DNA of 64,000 nt from Acheta domesticus. Taxonomy: Eukaryota; Arthropoda; Insecta; Orthoptera; Gryllidae. Shown one piece after another: positions 47,758-60,298 of this stretch. The stretch spans positions 53,073,827 to 53,137,826 of the forward strand of contig JAHLJT010003656.1 of NCBI GenBank assembly GCA_031308135.1, read 5' to 3'. The translations under genes were made by a program, and so were the position numbers. The notes under the pieces are model-generated. The model ran no database searches. It had not been told where the DNA came from and saw nothing but the letters and a program-made list of their open reading frames with translations. Position 1 is the stretch's first letter. Each line of letters opens with the position of its first letter.

Positions 47758-49402
47758 CAACCAGAAGTACTATTATAGTTGCTTGATACCTATGAAGATT
47801 GTTTCTTTGCGTATAGCGAAGCAATCAATTAACGTTTTAACGGTGTCTGTAAGTGCTGTGTACCTAATTGAGGAGTGATGTAGGTGCACAGAGAAGAGTG
47901 AAGACTGTGTGTTTTACCTGTACCAGTATGTTCGTTTTCATTCGATGAAATTTTAAAGTCAGCGGGTTCAGACATTAGTAGCACGTAGCTTTGTCAAAAG
48001 TAAAAAGCTTTTCTAATAATTTTGTGACTCACGAGAAGCTAAAAGCCAGCTGTCAAAGAATATTGAATAATTACTTCAAATGTTGTCATTAAGGAAGTGC
48101 TGTGAATTGTTTCAAGAAAATTCTCCAAGATACTGAATAAATATTTATTGAAAATTTATTTTAAACACTAATTGCATTGTTTTATATTTTATTTGATATT
48201 GTGTTAGTACATTGTAAGTTACCTTTATTTACCTTATATTTTTAAGCAAATAAACATATTTCGTTAACTACTTCCACTCTTAAAATGGAAAGATAAGGAT
48301 AGGGAACTAACATAGGGTGTAACATGTGAGAGCTCTCGCACGGGTAGGTAGTAGGGGGGTAGTACGCGGAGGTAGTAGGGGAAAACTTGTGTATGGTACA
48401 ACACAAAGAACAAACGTTTTAAATTAGCTAAAGTAAAATAGCTTGAAATAAATGAAAAACAAAAATCAAATCGCGCTGGCCTACAACACTATGTGAATTA
48501 ATTAAAAAAAGCAAGTAAATTTAAAATTATAGAAAGAATAGGAGAAGTCACTCGACAACTGCCATCGTTCGCAGTCCAAAGGCACGATTTAAATGTTGGT
48601 GGTGTCTGAAAGTATGTACATCAACGCCCAGCTGCAAACTCATATTGTAAATAATACACCGTTTGATATTAAACTCAAGGTATCAGTTTGTTAAGATATT
48701 CAATATGCAAACATCGTTTGAGTAAAATTCCAATGTATCGAAGTGAAGTCTAAGCCTACTAAATTGTTTCCAATGGTAACAGATTGTATTTAGTACTCAA
48801 AGGTGAAAATATTAGTTTATTTTTTCGCTCGGAATTGCTTTTCTTGAGGTACGTAAGAACGCTGAAAATAATCCAATACTTTTTAATATACAAATAATTT
48901 TTCAATTTTCACACTCCAGCAAGCTGGCATCCTGACTCTCCAACACCCCTTCTGTTCCTCATAACAAATTAAGGAATGTCAAATAATATTGCAAAGAGTA
49001 GGGTTGTACGTTGTCGATCGGTATTTACGCACTACTTTATTTTGCTTTGCTTTCTGAAGAGTAAAAACCTTTTCTATTATGTTTGTGACTATCAAGGAAT
49101 GCGAAAAGTTAATTCTCAAGGAGGAGTGAATAATTTGTTCAAAGTTGTTTTTAAAGAAGTATGAATTGTTCCGAGAACATCTCTCTATATTGCTTAATAA
49201 ACTTTTATTGAAAATTTGTTTTCAACATCAATTGTATTGTTATTTTTCTTTGATATTCTGCAAGTACATTAGAAGTAACATTTATACATTAAAAAAACAC
49301 ATTTCATTAACAAATTTCCTTCTTAATTTAATTGGAAAGATAGACAATTGGATAGGGAAAGGGTGGGTTTAAAATGCGAGAGTTCTCGCATGGGTACGCT
49401 AG
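47758..49402 (+). mobile_element. Helitron-like non-autonomous element, copy 2
   Basis: Colinear with 24644-26235. The 3' end is diagnostic: a perfect 8-bp hairpin ATGCGAGA-GT-TCTCGCAT (49374-49391), then GGGTACG and CTAG (49399-49402) next to T. Unit A (47758-48345) ends in an older hairpin GTGAGAGCTCTCGCAC. Unit B (about 49010-49402) repeats its 3' part. The mid-element spacer is also conserved (CAACGCCCAGCTGCAAACTC). No coding capacity. Confidence 0.65.
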
Positions 49403-49409
49403 TAACAAT

Positions 49410-50310
49410 TATTCTTAGAACCCAAGTATATAAATCCATGGCTTGCTATTTACTACAATCAACATCAATCTGGCAATTTCCCTAAGAAGAATAGTGAAAA
49501 ATAGACGAAAATTATAGTTTTATTGGATTTTTTTGCGAATTGGATAAAACGTTGTGGGATATTCGTACGTTAACATCCTATTACAATTCTAATTTGGTTA
49601 TCAAATTGGGTCTCGTTTGATAATTTTCCAATCTCGTATTTTAATACGATGACTTACAATACTTATACCTTATTACCTGTACTCCAGGTAAATAAATACC
49701 TGGAGTACAGGATCTGCGAGTATATAATTCTTTTAAAAGCGCAATATAAATGCGGGAGTGATGAGGTGTGTGTGTACTAACTCAAAAAGGAATTACAAGA
49801 GTACGCCGCTTATCACCTAAAGTGTTTTGCGTGTAAGCTAACGATTTACATGATTTCTGCAGCTTATTTTACGCAGTTCACGTATTTTCTCCATTTCCCC
49901 CTGCGCATATTTTCAGTTTTTACTCTGTATGTTACCAACGATATTTATTTTTATACGCGCATATTTCACTGTTTTATTACATATAAATCACAAGCCTAGT
50001 GATTGCCCTTTCTTGAAGGTTTCTACGCATAACTCCTTATTCGACCACGATGTTCTACAGGCCACGCAGCCGTCGCATACAGCGCCAGGTAAACAAAAGT
50101 CGAATTTAAAAAGCGTAAGATTGAGGGAAAAAACAATTACTATGCCTTATAGCGAACAAAGATATCATTGATGTGACATAAATATCTTCGTAATTCTGTC
50201 ATAATGGTTTCAACCAGACTTCGTCTAGGAATAAATAAAAAGAATAGAAAAGGATATTCATGTGAGAGTCAGGCGGTCACTGTCAGTCAGGACATTGCTA
50301 ATTTTCTCGA
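49410..50310. other. No supported gene; one hairpin
   Basis: AT-rich apart from the 15-bp-arm hairpin listed separately. An 80-codon frame at 49929-50171 is not recognised. Confidence 0.4.
49676..49711. repeat. Perfect hairpin, 15-bp arms, 6-base loop
   Basis: CCTGTACTCCAGGTA, AATAAA, TACCTGGAGTACAGG. It lies 0.27 kb past the Helitron-like end. Confidence 0.95.
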
Positions 50311-50314
50311 TGAA

Positions 50315-51137
50315 GTTTCCATCGCTCAGAAAAGCGTTTGACCTAGTTCCCTATGATAAATTAATCCAAAAATTATTAAGATTAACACAGACATAATAAT
50401 TGCTCCCTGCATTCGAAAATTTCTCAGCTCGCGTACTCAATGGGTACGATTTGGGTCTAATTTTTCTTCGACGGCAGAAGTAACGTCCGGAATGCCACAG
50501 GTAAGTGGCCTGTGTCCATTGTTATTTATAGCTGACATTGATGAATATGCAAAAATTCGTCTTTTTGCTGATGATAGTATAATTTATCGCGAAATTTAGA
50601 ACACAAGTGACAGAGAAATATTGCAGGCTGTCACAAATGAAATTAAATCACAGTAATGGCAAGTTTATCCGATTCGCGGTTTCTAGACTCTATCAAATTT
50701 AAAATGACATCAAATATAAATTGGGAAATCAATATATTCCGAGGGCTAAATGCTGTAAATATTTGGGTATTGTAATAAATGAGGCTCTGGGATGGGCAGA
50801 AAATATTTAGTGGAAAAGCTGTGGGAGGCATTACACTTTGTAATTAGAGTACATAGGAAAAGAAGTGGAAAATCAAAGGAATTAGGGTACACATCTCTAG
50901 TACAGCAAATATTGGAATATGGCTCCATATTTTGGGACCCATATCGTTTAGGGCAGATAAAATCTCTCGAAAGAGTACAAAAATATTCCACAAAATTTAG
51001 ACGAGGACGTTCTAAATCAGAATTCAGATCGTGGAAACCTTTGAAAAAACGAAGATAGAAATCGCGTCTTTGCGCCTTATTCAAATCAATAAGAGGTGAT
51101 AATCAGTGGGGGGAAGTGCGTCGTGCACAAACATAGA
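50315..51137 (+). pseudogene. CR1/Jockey-type LINE reverse transcriptase fragment, broken
   Basis: Read through frameshifts, the plus strand gives LRKAFDLVPYDKLI (motif A, about 50322-50365), SGMPQVSGLCPLLFIADI (motif B, 50475-50540) and RLFADDSIIY (motif C, catalytic FADD at 50564-50575). KYLGIVINEALGW follows, then LWEALHFVIRVHRK (from 50820), SLVQQILEYG, FWDPYRLGQIKSLERVQ, SWKPLKKRR, a stop, and KSRLCALFKSIRGDNQW. The order and wording are those of the common arthropod CR1/Jockey group. In motif B the usual PQGS is PQVS. Both ends of the element are missing and at least three lesions are present. Confidence 0.7.
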
Positions 51138-51139
51138 TC

Positions 51140-51600
51140 TGACAAGGCGACCGCGTGACGTAGCAGAGACGCTGAGGACCATGCGCTCGCTGACAGATGT
51201 GACATAGTGGAAAAGCCCAGAGTGAAAGGGCGCTGCGAGCTCAGGTAGGGCGCTGCGACGCTCCACCGGGCCCCTTTTCGCTTCAAGCAGTCGACGCGTG
51301 CAGTTCGGAGGCAGCCGCCAGTGGGCGCGCAGACCGCGGGTGCCGAGGCTAGGGCCGGCAATGTATTTGTCGTGAGGCAGTGAAACTCGAGTGAGGAGGC
51401 ATGTAGGAATTCTGCGGTGTTTCACACGATCGGGTTCATTCGATAGATAAGTAGAATTTATATCACTCCTAGTAGTGGGGTCGATTTATTTCGTTAATTA
51501 ACGATTATACATAAGGTTTATTCGATGGTGGATTTAATTATTAATAAACCAGCAATAAGTTAACCCACTCTCGTCTGTGTATTATTACAACCTGCATGAC
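51140..51600 (+). mobile_element. Possible solo LTR or LTR fragment
   Basis: GC-rich sequence gives way to TTAATTATTAATAAACC (a poly(A)-signal-like AATAAA at about 51543), then CACTCTCGTCTGTGTATTAT and ACAAC, which resembles the R-U5 end of a Gypsy-type LTR. No TG...CA pair or target duplication could be fixed. Confidence 0.25.
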
Positions 51601-51604
51601 GCCA

Positions 51605-52440
51605 AAGCGGGCAAGATTATCAGAACCAACGTACGTCGCCCGGAAAGATCACGGCTCCAAAATGCGGCAAAGTAAACAGAGAACAGATGTAGATAAAGTC
51701 TTATTTGTAAACAGAACAATACAAAACTAGAATGAATTACCTACAACAAGGCTGGAGACATTCCCTCTGAATGTCAAAAATTTTTAAATTAGATTAAATA
51801 AATTGTAATTTTTTAATATGTTAACATTAAAATTAAATATTTTGTATTTTTATTCGTATTAGGTCAGTTTTAGCATGATAAGGTTACTTTTGTACAATTT
51901 TACATTACTTTTGTAAAATTATATTAATTAATTTGTACGTATTGCAATGTTTGTTTGATTGTTTATTTTGTGTATTTGTAGTAACTTCTGAGAAAATGCT
52001 ACCACCGGAAATATTCTATGTATTCCTAAGCATCAAAATAAATACTATTTTCTAAACCTCCCTTTTCCGTCTTAAAAAGGAGATAAGAATTAATGTTTTT
52101 AGTAGTTAGGTGACTCCGCTTCAGTTTACCAAAATTGTTTATCATAATAGCAGTTATTTTTGTACGGTTTTGAGACTTTGTTGGGTCTAATCTCTTATTT
52201 CCCGAGTATCTTAGCGTGTTGCTTTTGGTGGATACTTTCTTGTTGAAAGTTGTTATTTGTCCTGTGCAAGTCCGCAAGACATTTTAAACATAATACACCC
52301 GCCTCGCTCGCGTGTCCTCGGAGTTGCATGAAGTATCGATGAAATACTTTTTTAAAAACATGTGTTTTTAAGAACATACAGTTGTAACAATCAACCTTAC
52401 TGACCATGTCCTGAGTATCCACGATGTGTTGAAAATGCAT
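51605..52440. other. No supported gene
   Basis: AT-rich; no domains or repeats seen. Confidence 0.4.
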
Positions 52441-52850
52441 TATTTTTTTTCCAAGAACTCTTCCAGAATTTTCTTCAAGGATCTCGCTGAAAATAGCAAT
52501 TGATTCGGCCTTGAAGAGAGTTTTCTGTCAAATAATTTGGCTTGTCTAAAGGATTCCAATGCCCTATGATAATATCTGTTCGTGCCTTAAAACTCAAACG
52601 CGTGATATATTCTGAAATATCCTTACAATACGTTTCTTCCGATATTTTGATTAGAACTTTCTCGAAGGATCCGGAAAAATCGCCATCTCCCCATCACTAG
52701 GTGAAGACGCGTATAATCACACCGTTTTGCCCTAAATGAGTTACCGTAAGAGGTCTAATCTTAAACAACGGACGGCGGACGGATGGATGGACAGACGGGC
52801 GGGCGGGCGGACGGACGGACGGACGGACATACGTAAGGTATCCGATCACA
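52440..52850 (+). repeat. GGAC/GGCGG tetranucleotide array with flank
   Basis: Array at 52766-52838: GGACGGATGGATGG, GCGGGCGGGCGG, then (GGAC)n. The array type equals that of the GGAC-tailed family, but the upstream body shows only weak resemblance, so membership is uncertain. Confidence 0.5.
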
Positions 52851-53640
52851 ATATACAGAATAGGATAACAAACATTGCTGTAAGGATTTAAACGTAGAAT
52901 AAAACGGTAACGGTTCAGTTAATAGGAAAATTAGTAGTTAAGTATTTCCATTTAGATGTAAGCAGTGACGCACTGATTATGAGAGTTCCGTCACACGCAG
53001 AAGGGGGATAGGAGGAATAACACATTCAAATATTTGCATTTTTCAGTCGAAATAGAAATTTTTTCAATGTTTTTGTATTTTTCCCGAATTTGTAGGTATC
53101 AAAACAAACTATAGACACCTCTCATGCTGCTGGAGACTGCATAGTTTTCTTCCAACTTCTGCGATCTCTGAAAATTAATGATAGAGATGAGCTATTAAGC
53201 AATTATTAAGATTACGTAATACATGTTTATGTATTTTTGCATTTCATCAAAATGACGTTTAATGACATCAGATGATGATGTCAGGATTTTTGTTAAGCTA
53301 GTTTCATTGTGCGCGAATCTCAGACGAAAGCCACCCTTCTTCGAAAAAGAAATCAGCGAATGGGCCCGGCAGCGGAGACATCGTCAGGAGGCACAAGCTA
53401 CCACGAAAACGTGAGATTTGTTACAGCTGGACGAGCAGAACTGCTTTTAATAGCCTTCGGGAAGCCAGATTCGTAAAATCGAACAGGTAAATTGTCATAC
53501 ATTCCGTGGGTTCCTTAAGCTACCCTGAGCAACCTCACAGCAACGGACAGATCCTTTAGAGTGAATGGTAGTGGCTCGAGCTTAGATATTCGGAGGAGTG
53601 CAGAAAGCTCATCTGCTTTACGAATAACATTTTCACGACG
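52851..53640. other. No supported gene
   Basis: AT-rich; nothing recognised. Confidence 0.35.
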
Positions 53641-53649
53641 TAAAGACTG

Positions 53650-55570
53650 GAGTTTTGTGGGCGTTGAGTTCCACAAGAAATACACGTTTGGAGAGATAGA
53701 ATTAACATATTACTTACATTGGGAATAACTGGTAATATCTTGAAATGTTTAGCAAATTTCTTAAAGAACAGATCCATATGTGTTCAATTTCATAAAACAT
53801 TATCCAACAAATACTACATACAAAACGGCGTCCCTTAAGGGTCTGTTTTTTTTTTTTTCGCAATCAACGACAAAATTATGCAAATCCCTCGACCCCTAAA
53901 AATTTACTCGAACGTATTTGCAGATGACGTCACTGTAACAGTCAGTGACAATAACATTCGCACCACTCAACAACTAGCACAATCAACCTTCAATAAAGTT
54001 GTTGATTAGACTTATGAAACAGGATTCAAAATATTTCACTCAAAATCTCAATACATTCTCTTCAATGAAAGAAAAACGTACGGCATAAAACTTAAATGAA
54101 CTACTCTACCTCACTATAAAATCTCGTCTTCATTGTTGTTACGAAATAACAATTTAGGGAATGTTTTTTGACTATAAATTAACCTGGAAATCTCATATCA
54201 CCGACTTGAAAATAGAATGTCTAAAACGAATGAACTTTATCAAATATCTTTCATCTACTTCCAGGGTCGCCAATAAAAAATATTGTTCTCACATACAATG
54301 CATTAATACAATCAAAATAGGACACTGGATCTATTATACACCAGTCAGCTACATTATCTATATTAGAAACCTTAATCTCTATACATTCCTTAGGTCATAG
54401 ATTAGCACTGAATAATTTCCGAACTAACCCAGTCTGTAGTATATACGCAGAGACTAACAGTGAACCTCTGGAATACTGAAGAAAAAATTACTTTTTACGT
54501 ATACAAGTAAATTTTTATCTAATTCAAATAACCCTACCTACAACAATGCTTTTACTAATAATTGTTTAAAAAAATACACATAAAAGAATAATTTTCGTAT
54601 ACCACTATCATGTATCTTGAATACACTAAGAGAAGTTGATAATCCTTCTTTGAAAATCCATCCTACTCGTCTAATACTTCGCTCTCCATCGCTTGATCCA
54701 TTACTGAAAATAAACACAAGTCTCCTTTCATTGAAGAAGGCACTAACAATATCGTATATTAATCCCTCTTCAACGAACTACAAAACCAATACAAAGACTA
54801 GATACATTTACGCAGGTGGTACACTATCCAAATATGGATCCGGCATCACAGTCAAAATTAACGAAAACATTCTTACACGGTTCCATAATTTATGCTACAT
54901 TTTCTACTGTGAAGCTTATGCTGTCCTTGATGCGCTCAAATACTTGGAAGAAAAAGATGATAAATATATTACCTTTATTGATGCATTGAGTGTCCTAAAT
55001 TGACTGAGTAATTTAAATAAAAATGAAGGAATTATAAATGACATCATCAATATTTACAATGATTTGTCATATAAGAAAATAGACATAATTATTTCATGGA
55101 TTCCGTCCCATAAAGAAATCCAAGGTAATATCCAGGTAGATTCAGCTGCCAAGCAAGCAACTAAACTCCCTCTCCAAGATAAAACATTTTCACATAACGA
55201 CATGAAGAAAGAACTCCATAGATGTCTTAAGCTCTACTAGAACATGTGGTATAATCTTCCTGGTCACCTCCACCAAATTAGAAGTATTTTGACGCTCCTG
55301 CCATTCAAACAAGGAAAGAAGAAACTACTGTAGCAAAACTTCGCATACGACATAACCAGCTTTTCCACTGACATCTGTTCAAGAAAGAATCACCACTTTG
55401 TACAGCATGTAAATATCCCAATAACTATTCATCAAATCTTAGTACATTGTCCAGTGTATTCAGAGAAACGTACGATGTATTCACTTCCAAATTGTCTTTC
55501 CAAATTACTGACAGAAACATCTCACATTTATAATATCTTCAAATTCCTAAAGGTTATAAAATTATTTGAT
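53650..55570 (+). pseudogene. I-like LINE with RNase H domain, 5'-truncated and broken
   Basis: Plus-strand reading gives LGITGNILKCLANFLKN (about 53728-53775), NGVP*GSV (motif B with a stop, 53823), VFADDVTVTVS (motif C, FADD at 53917-53928), FDYKLTWKSHI (54164) and YIYAGGTLSKYGSG (54806). CEAYAVLDALKY (54907) and WIPSHKEIQGNIQVDSAAK (55097) follow, and a C-terminal CPVYSEKR (55448). The last motifs form an RNase H domain, as in I-type LINEs. The usual first RNase H Asp (DGS) is Gly here (AGGT), so this domain lost a catalytic residue. A T-run at 53847-53862 and several stops also break it. It is followed by a mariner-type relic. Confidence 0.7.
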
Positions 55571-55639
55571 GAATTGTAAAGTATTGAATAAAGGGTTGCT
55601 AATAATCTTGCAATTCATGCGAAGAAAAAAAATCTTATT

Positions 55640-56093
55640 AAAAAATTTCAGAACGTATTTTCAACACCACCGTTACTGCTGATATTTACCTAAATCAGAT
55701 ATTGATATTATGCTATGAACAATTGACACTAAAAGAAAGGCTTTATGGTTACTTTCAACAGGATTCGGCAACTGCTCACACTGCTGTTCGATCCATGAAT
55801 TTTTAAATACTGTTCATAGCGACGATCGAATAATTAGTCATTGGTTATGGTCTGCTAGGTCAATTGATCTGACCCCTTGTAACTTTTTCCTTGGGGGTAC
55901 TTGAAAGATACGGTGAATGCAGAAATCCAGCATTCGGAGGAGAAGTTCCGGCGCTCTATTCAAGAGAAAATCGCAGCAATTCCTCAAGACTTACGTCAAA
56001 GGGAAAATCAGTGTTCTGGGGGTGCCAAGAATGAATTCAAACTGAAGGACATCGCTCTCAGAATCATCTTTAAGTTAAGTGAAGCGCAGCGAT
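55640..56093 (+). pseudogene. Mariner/IS630-type transposase C-terminal fragment
   Basis: TVTADIYLNQILILCYEQL (about 55668-55725) is followed by YGYFQQDSATAHTAVRSM (55745-55800; the Asp of QQD is the second catalytic residue). Frameshifts lead to DRIISHWLWSARSIDLTPCN (55825-55880) and LKDTVNAEIQHSEEKFRRSI (55901-55960). The third acidic residue falls in the SxDLTPCNFFL block, altered from the family's usual DFFLW. The N-terminal DNA-binding part and both terminal repeats are missing. Confidence 0.7.
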
Positions 56094-56204
56094 AGTTCCC
56101 GTGAGTCAGCACGGAAGTGGAGTCAGCGCTTCGCTGGGCGAGCGAACCGAATCTTTGACGAACGATAAAATATACACTCGGTATAATTACATCATTTTTA
56201 TTGC

Positions 56205-56490
56205 TGTGTGCACAGCTGACACTGAAGTTGGCGCATGCGCACGAGAAGGCACGCGCTCTTTATTGAAGGAAGCGGAGCAACGAGGCATTACCCGCTCCGC
56301 CGGACATCCAGCCACGAGAGCGAGTCTCGGGCAGCGTCGGCGATCGCTATAGAATATAAGGGCGGCCTAGAGCACGGAAAGACAGAATAATTCATGACGA
56401 ACATTGAGTGCGCTTCGAGACTTATTGTGACCGCTACGCTGACTACGCCGAGTGTTACGTTTTCCCCGTTGGATAATTGGTGATGGAGTT
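56205..56490 (+). promoter_or_regulatory. LTR-like promoter region
   Basis: A CpG-rich stretch ends in ATAGAATATAAGGGCGG (TATA-like at 56350-56358), about 125 bp before GGATAATTGGTGATGGAG. The last string resembles the LTR end plus primer-binding site of Gypsy-type elements (ATTGGTGA...). No gag/pol follows, and LTR ends could not be fixed. Confidence 0.3.
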
Positions 56491-56869
56491 ACGAACTGGT
56501 ACATCTTCTGGTGATACGGAATACGGCTACGAACTTGGTACTTTCTTCACTGGCGAATGGTAGACCTGGCATTTTTATTGTATTCTGGATGGTGACTTTT
56601 TGATTGTAGCTCTTGAGAAGCACAATACTGTTTATATAGAAACATTTGCCTCCCTACTTTCTTCATACATTTCATTTATGACAACATATTATGCCAAAAT
56701 TTTAATGAAATTTTTTCGTAAGTGCAGGCAAAATATTTCTTTCTACTAACTAATAAACAATAAAGTTACCCTCGGTGAGTAGTGTCTTAACTAGTATTCA
56801 CTCGAGTATTCGATGTCATTAAGTTCCTTTCAACCTAAAGCAGTGTCTCCGCTGAGTGTTCGCACGAGG

Positions 56870-57240
56870 AAATCTGGCGAGCGGGTGGTGGCGTGGCGCG
56901 GGGGCGACGGAGCGTGCGATGGGGAGGGGAGGCAGGGGAGCGTGGTGACTCCGGAGGTCGCCGGCCGATGCTATCGGCGACGCGGTAAACAGCGAAGTAA
57001 CGCGGCGGTTTTCGTGCGGGGCGGCCGCAAACTGCTGCTTCAATTACGGCCTCATTACCGCGTGTCGCCTTCCACGCACCGCGCCGCCCCGCACGCTGCC
57101 ACGCACGGCGCGCTGGCCGCGCGGCGGAGACGGGAAGCGAGCAAAAAGCGAGCGCCTCCGGAAGAGCGGCGGCGGCGGCGGCGGTCACGCTGGGCAAGCC
57201 CGGCTTGAAGGGATGAGTGGGGCGCCGGGACTTGCAGGCG
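56870..57240. other. CpG-rich island
   Basis: GC-rich, with frames open on both strands (131 codons plus, 120 minus) but no recognisable product. A minisatellite follows immediately. Confidence 0.5.
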
Positions 57241-57289
57241 AGGAAGACTGCCGGAGGGTGGTTCGTGACTGGTTACAAGCCAGTGGTCT

Positions 57290-57680
57290 ATGGTATGCTT
57301 ATGATCGGTGCTGCGACGGTGGGTGATGGCAGCTGGGTGGCCGATGTCAGATCGGAGGTCTAAGGCAGATCTGTGGTTGACGGCAGGTTGGTTGATGAGA
57401 GGGAGGTGGTCGATCGAAGGTCGGTGGTCGATTGGAGGTAGGTGGTCGATCAGAGATAGGTAGTCGATGAGAGGTACAATGTCAATCGCAGGTAGGTGGT
57501 CGATTGGAGGTAGTGGTCGATCAGAGGTACTTTGTCAATCGGAGATAGGTGGTCGATGAGAGATATATTGTCAATCGGAGGTCGGTGGTCAGTCGGAGGT
57601 TGTGGTCGATCAGAGGTACTTTGTCAATCGGAAGTAGGTGGTCGATCAGAGGTAGGTAGTCAATGGGCGGTTAGTGATCG
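57290..57680. repeat. Degenerate minisatellite of GGTAGGTGGTCGATCGGA units
   Basis: About 20 diverged copies of a 17-20 bp unit (GGTGGTCGATTGGAGGTA, GGTCGATCAGAGGTA, TTTGTCAATCGGAG and so on). A higher-order pattern is hinted by GGTCGATCAGAGGTACTTTG, seen twice about 100 bp apart. Confidence 0.85.
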
Positions 57681-57689
57681 GTGGGAAAT

Positions 57690-59480
57690 CTCTGATTGAC
57701 AACACGGCAGGAATAGATGATTGGTCGATGGCCTATATCACATCTGTGTTTCAGAGCAGATCGATGGTGGTTGCCGGATGGTTCACCTCATTCTCAAACT
57801 CTGATTTTGTTGAAATGTCAGGGAATCGGTGTCGCACCAACAGGGTTCGGAGGTTCAACGTTTTTTGCTACCAATTATTCCACCAGCATAGTTCCTGACA
57901 AAGCTGCCTTCACCATTCATTTATCATCCACAAAATTAGTCTAAACAAATCGGTCAGTGACGTTGGTGATGGCGATTGTTGTGGGTATGCATTTGGACGC
58001 AGTTACAGTAATTTGTTAATGGAAAAGGGTGCAGTCTGGGAAGAACATGGTGTAGGAAGAAGGAGAGGCAAAATTGGGGAAGGTGGAAATTGGGGAATGG
58101 GATGAATTGGAGGCAGGAAACAGTGACGAATGTGAAAGCAAATAAGGCAGTTGGAGTAAAGGGAGGGTTGACATAAGGCTGTGAGAATGAAGCGGTGACG
58201 ACGTTCGACGAGGAGGGAGGAATGGATATAGGAGAGAATTTAAGCGCAGGCTGAGGTAGAGGCAGACTAAAGGGGATGGATGTGGCAGTGAAACTAAAGG
58301 ACAGACGTGAAGTAGCGAAAGGAAATTCAAGGACAGATGCCAACAACGCGACAGGCACACTGACGGTAACAGCGATAGCGCTGGCGACAAAAGTTGTGCC
58401 AACACTGGTTGTTAAGTGAGCTGCCTGCAGAGTAACTCGTATTTGGTGTCCAGATCTTTCCTTTAGTTCCTGTAAGGATGCGTGTTCTTGATATTATCGT
58501 AAGAGTTAAGACGGGAAGACGTTAAATTCAGGAGTCTCCCTGAATTAAATAAGGATATTTTTGAGATTCCTAGCACTCAGTTGCTTAATTAACGAGGCAG
58601 AACTCTCCTAGATCGTGTTGTTTCCCTCACCCCGGTGCTTACATCCTTTGGGGGATCTGCATTATCATTTCTATTTTACCGTGCTTCCTTTAATCGTTTT
58701 GCTTGAAATGTAATTTACAGGAGTCATATTTTTACCACTATGTTGCACTTTTCTAACTGACAGTCAGGTACCTTGGTTTAGAATTTGATGTCAAATAACG
58801 AGTAATAAGAGTAATTAATAAAATTCAAGAGACCAAGTTATACTCTTTTTAGAGAGAAAAATGAAAGATATAATTACGAAAAGAGTCACTGATGAAATCT
58901 ATGCTGACTCTTTGATATCGTGTGAGTTTCACATCTGCATTTTGTTCATTTAAAGTCGTAGATGTATTTTTTCTTCCTGGAGCTTTTTCCAGCTTCAGAG
59001 GCTGCCGATTTCGGCAATCAGCGTCGGATACCCACTATGTACTTCATGGGGACACATATTAACTATCACACTAGATACACATGCGGACTCCTCGGTCTGT
59101 GGTCAGCAGACGCGCTAGGTCATCCGCGACAACTCACATACATGAAAGACAAGGGACAACAACCATTCCCACGGCCGTTCAGGTCGGCGTAAAGGTTTAT
59201 ATTAACAGCAGGAATAATAATTATTTCCGTCGACAATATAAAGTAATTAATATTTAAAATTATAACCCTTGTCACTGCTATTGAAGAGTTTTCTATTTAA
59301 TTTTACGCTCTTCAGACTCGACTCACAATTTGGAATGATTCAAAATTAATGAAAATAAATTTTGAAAAATAATATTATTATTTGCATTATTCTCATTATT
59401 ACAGAGTTATTCCCGTTTGAAACCGATCACTCATATTACTCCGTTAGAAATAGGGTTATTCTTACAGAATTACGCTGTTG
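57690..59480. other. No supported gene
   Basis: 58016-58405 is purine-rich on the plus strand, so long minus-strand frames (134 and 129 codons) arise. They are Leu/Pro/Ser-rich and unrecognised. The remainder is AT-rich. Confidence 0.4.
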
Positions 59481-59489
59481 ATTCGCTCC

Positions 59490-60120
59490 TCTACCACTCC
59501 CCTACTTCGGATTCGCTTCTGCCTGGCGCCTTCGCCCCGAAACGCGATGCTTTGGGAGGCGGTGGTCTGCATCGCACGCCCCAGCGGAGAACCGGCCCCG
59601 CCTCTCGGGCGCGCGTTTCACAAGGGTTTGCGCAGGTTTCTCTTATGCAGGCGCCGCGCCGCGCCACGGGGCTGAGGAGCGCGTTGCAACTTCCTGGCGG
59701 CGCCGGGGTTTCCTAACACGCGACCGTGAGGGCGCGGCGGGGCAGGGCGAGGGCGGGGGCGGGCCGGGGGTAAGAGACAGGGCGAGCGCCAGGGGCCAAG
59801 GCAAGGAGCATCGGCAGGGACGACAGCGGTGACGACGGGGACGACGGCGGTGAAACGGTAACGTCGGCGGTGACGGCAGGAGGCGGGAACGACGATGGGG
59901 ACAAGGTGGGGACGACAGCAGAGGCAAAGGCAGGGACGGGAGAGACGACGGCAGGGGCGGGGATGACGGAGGGGACGACGGCTGGGGGGGTCGGGGCGCG
60001 GTGAGGACTAAACCATAACGAGGGTGGACGTGGAGATCATAGCGCGGAGACGAGGACGTGGGAAGGGCCAGGAGGCGAGTGAATCGACGCGAGCGGGAGG
60101 CAGCGGTCTGGAAGTGTTAC
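59490..60120. other. CpG-rich island with GACGACGG-type repeats
   Basis: 59730-60000 contains GGGACGACGGCGGTGA-like degenerate repeats. Frames are open on both strands and none is convincing. Confidence 0.5.
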
Positions 60121-60298
60121 TGCAGGAAGAAGCACGCACGATAAGACCATAACTCCTAATCTCCTCTATACCATATTTAAAATATCTCGCAGAACGAACC
60201 ACACCTCCGCTCTGTGCAAGGTCTAAAAGGTCTTTCATTACAAGCTCTGGCCAGAATATCATGTGGTAACCATTCTCGTTTTCACGTGTTAGGCACAT
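60008..60298 (-). other. Unrecognised 96-codon frame at a CpG island edge
   Basis: The minus-strand frame starts MCLTRENENGYHMIFWPEL. It has mixed, protein-like composition in its first 60 codons, outside the GC-rich part, then runs into the island. No family is recognised and no splice site clearly bounds it. It could be an exon remnant. Confidence 0.2.

Noticed and set aside
57954..58405. 134- and 129-codon minus frames as genes
   Set aside because: The plus strand is purine-rich, which removes stops from the complement; the translations are low-complexity.
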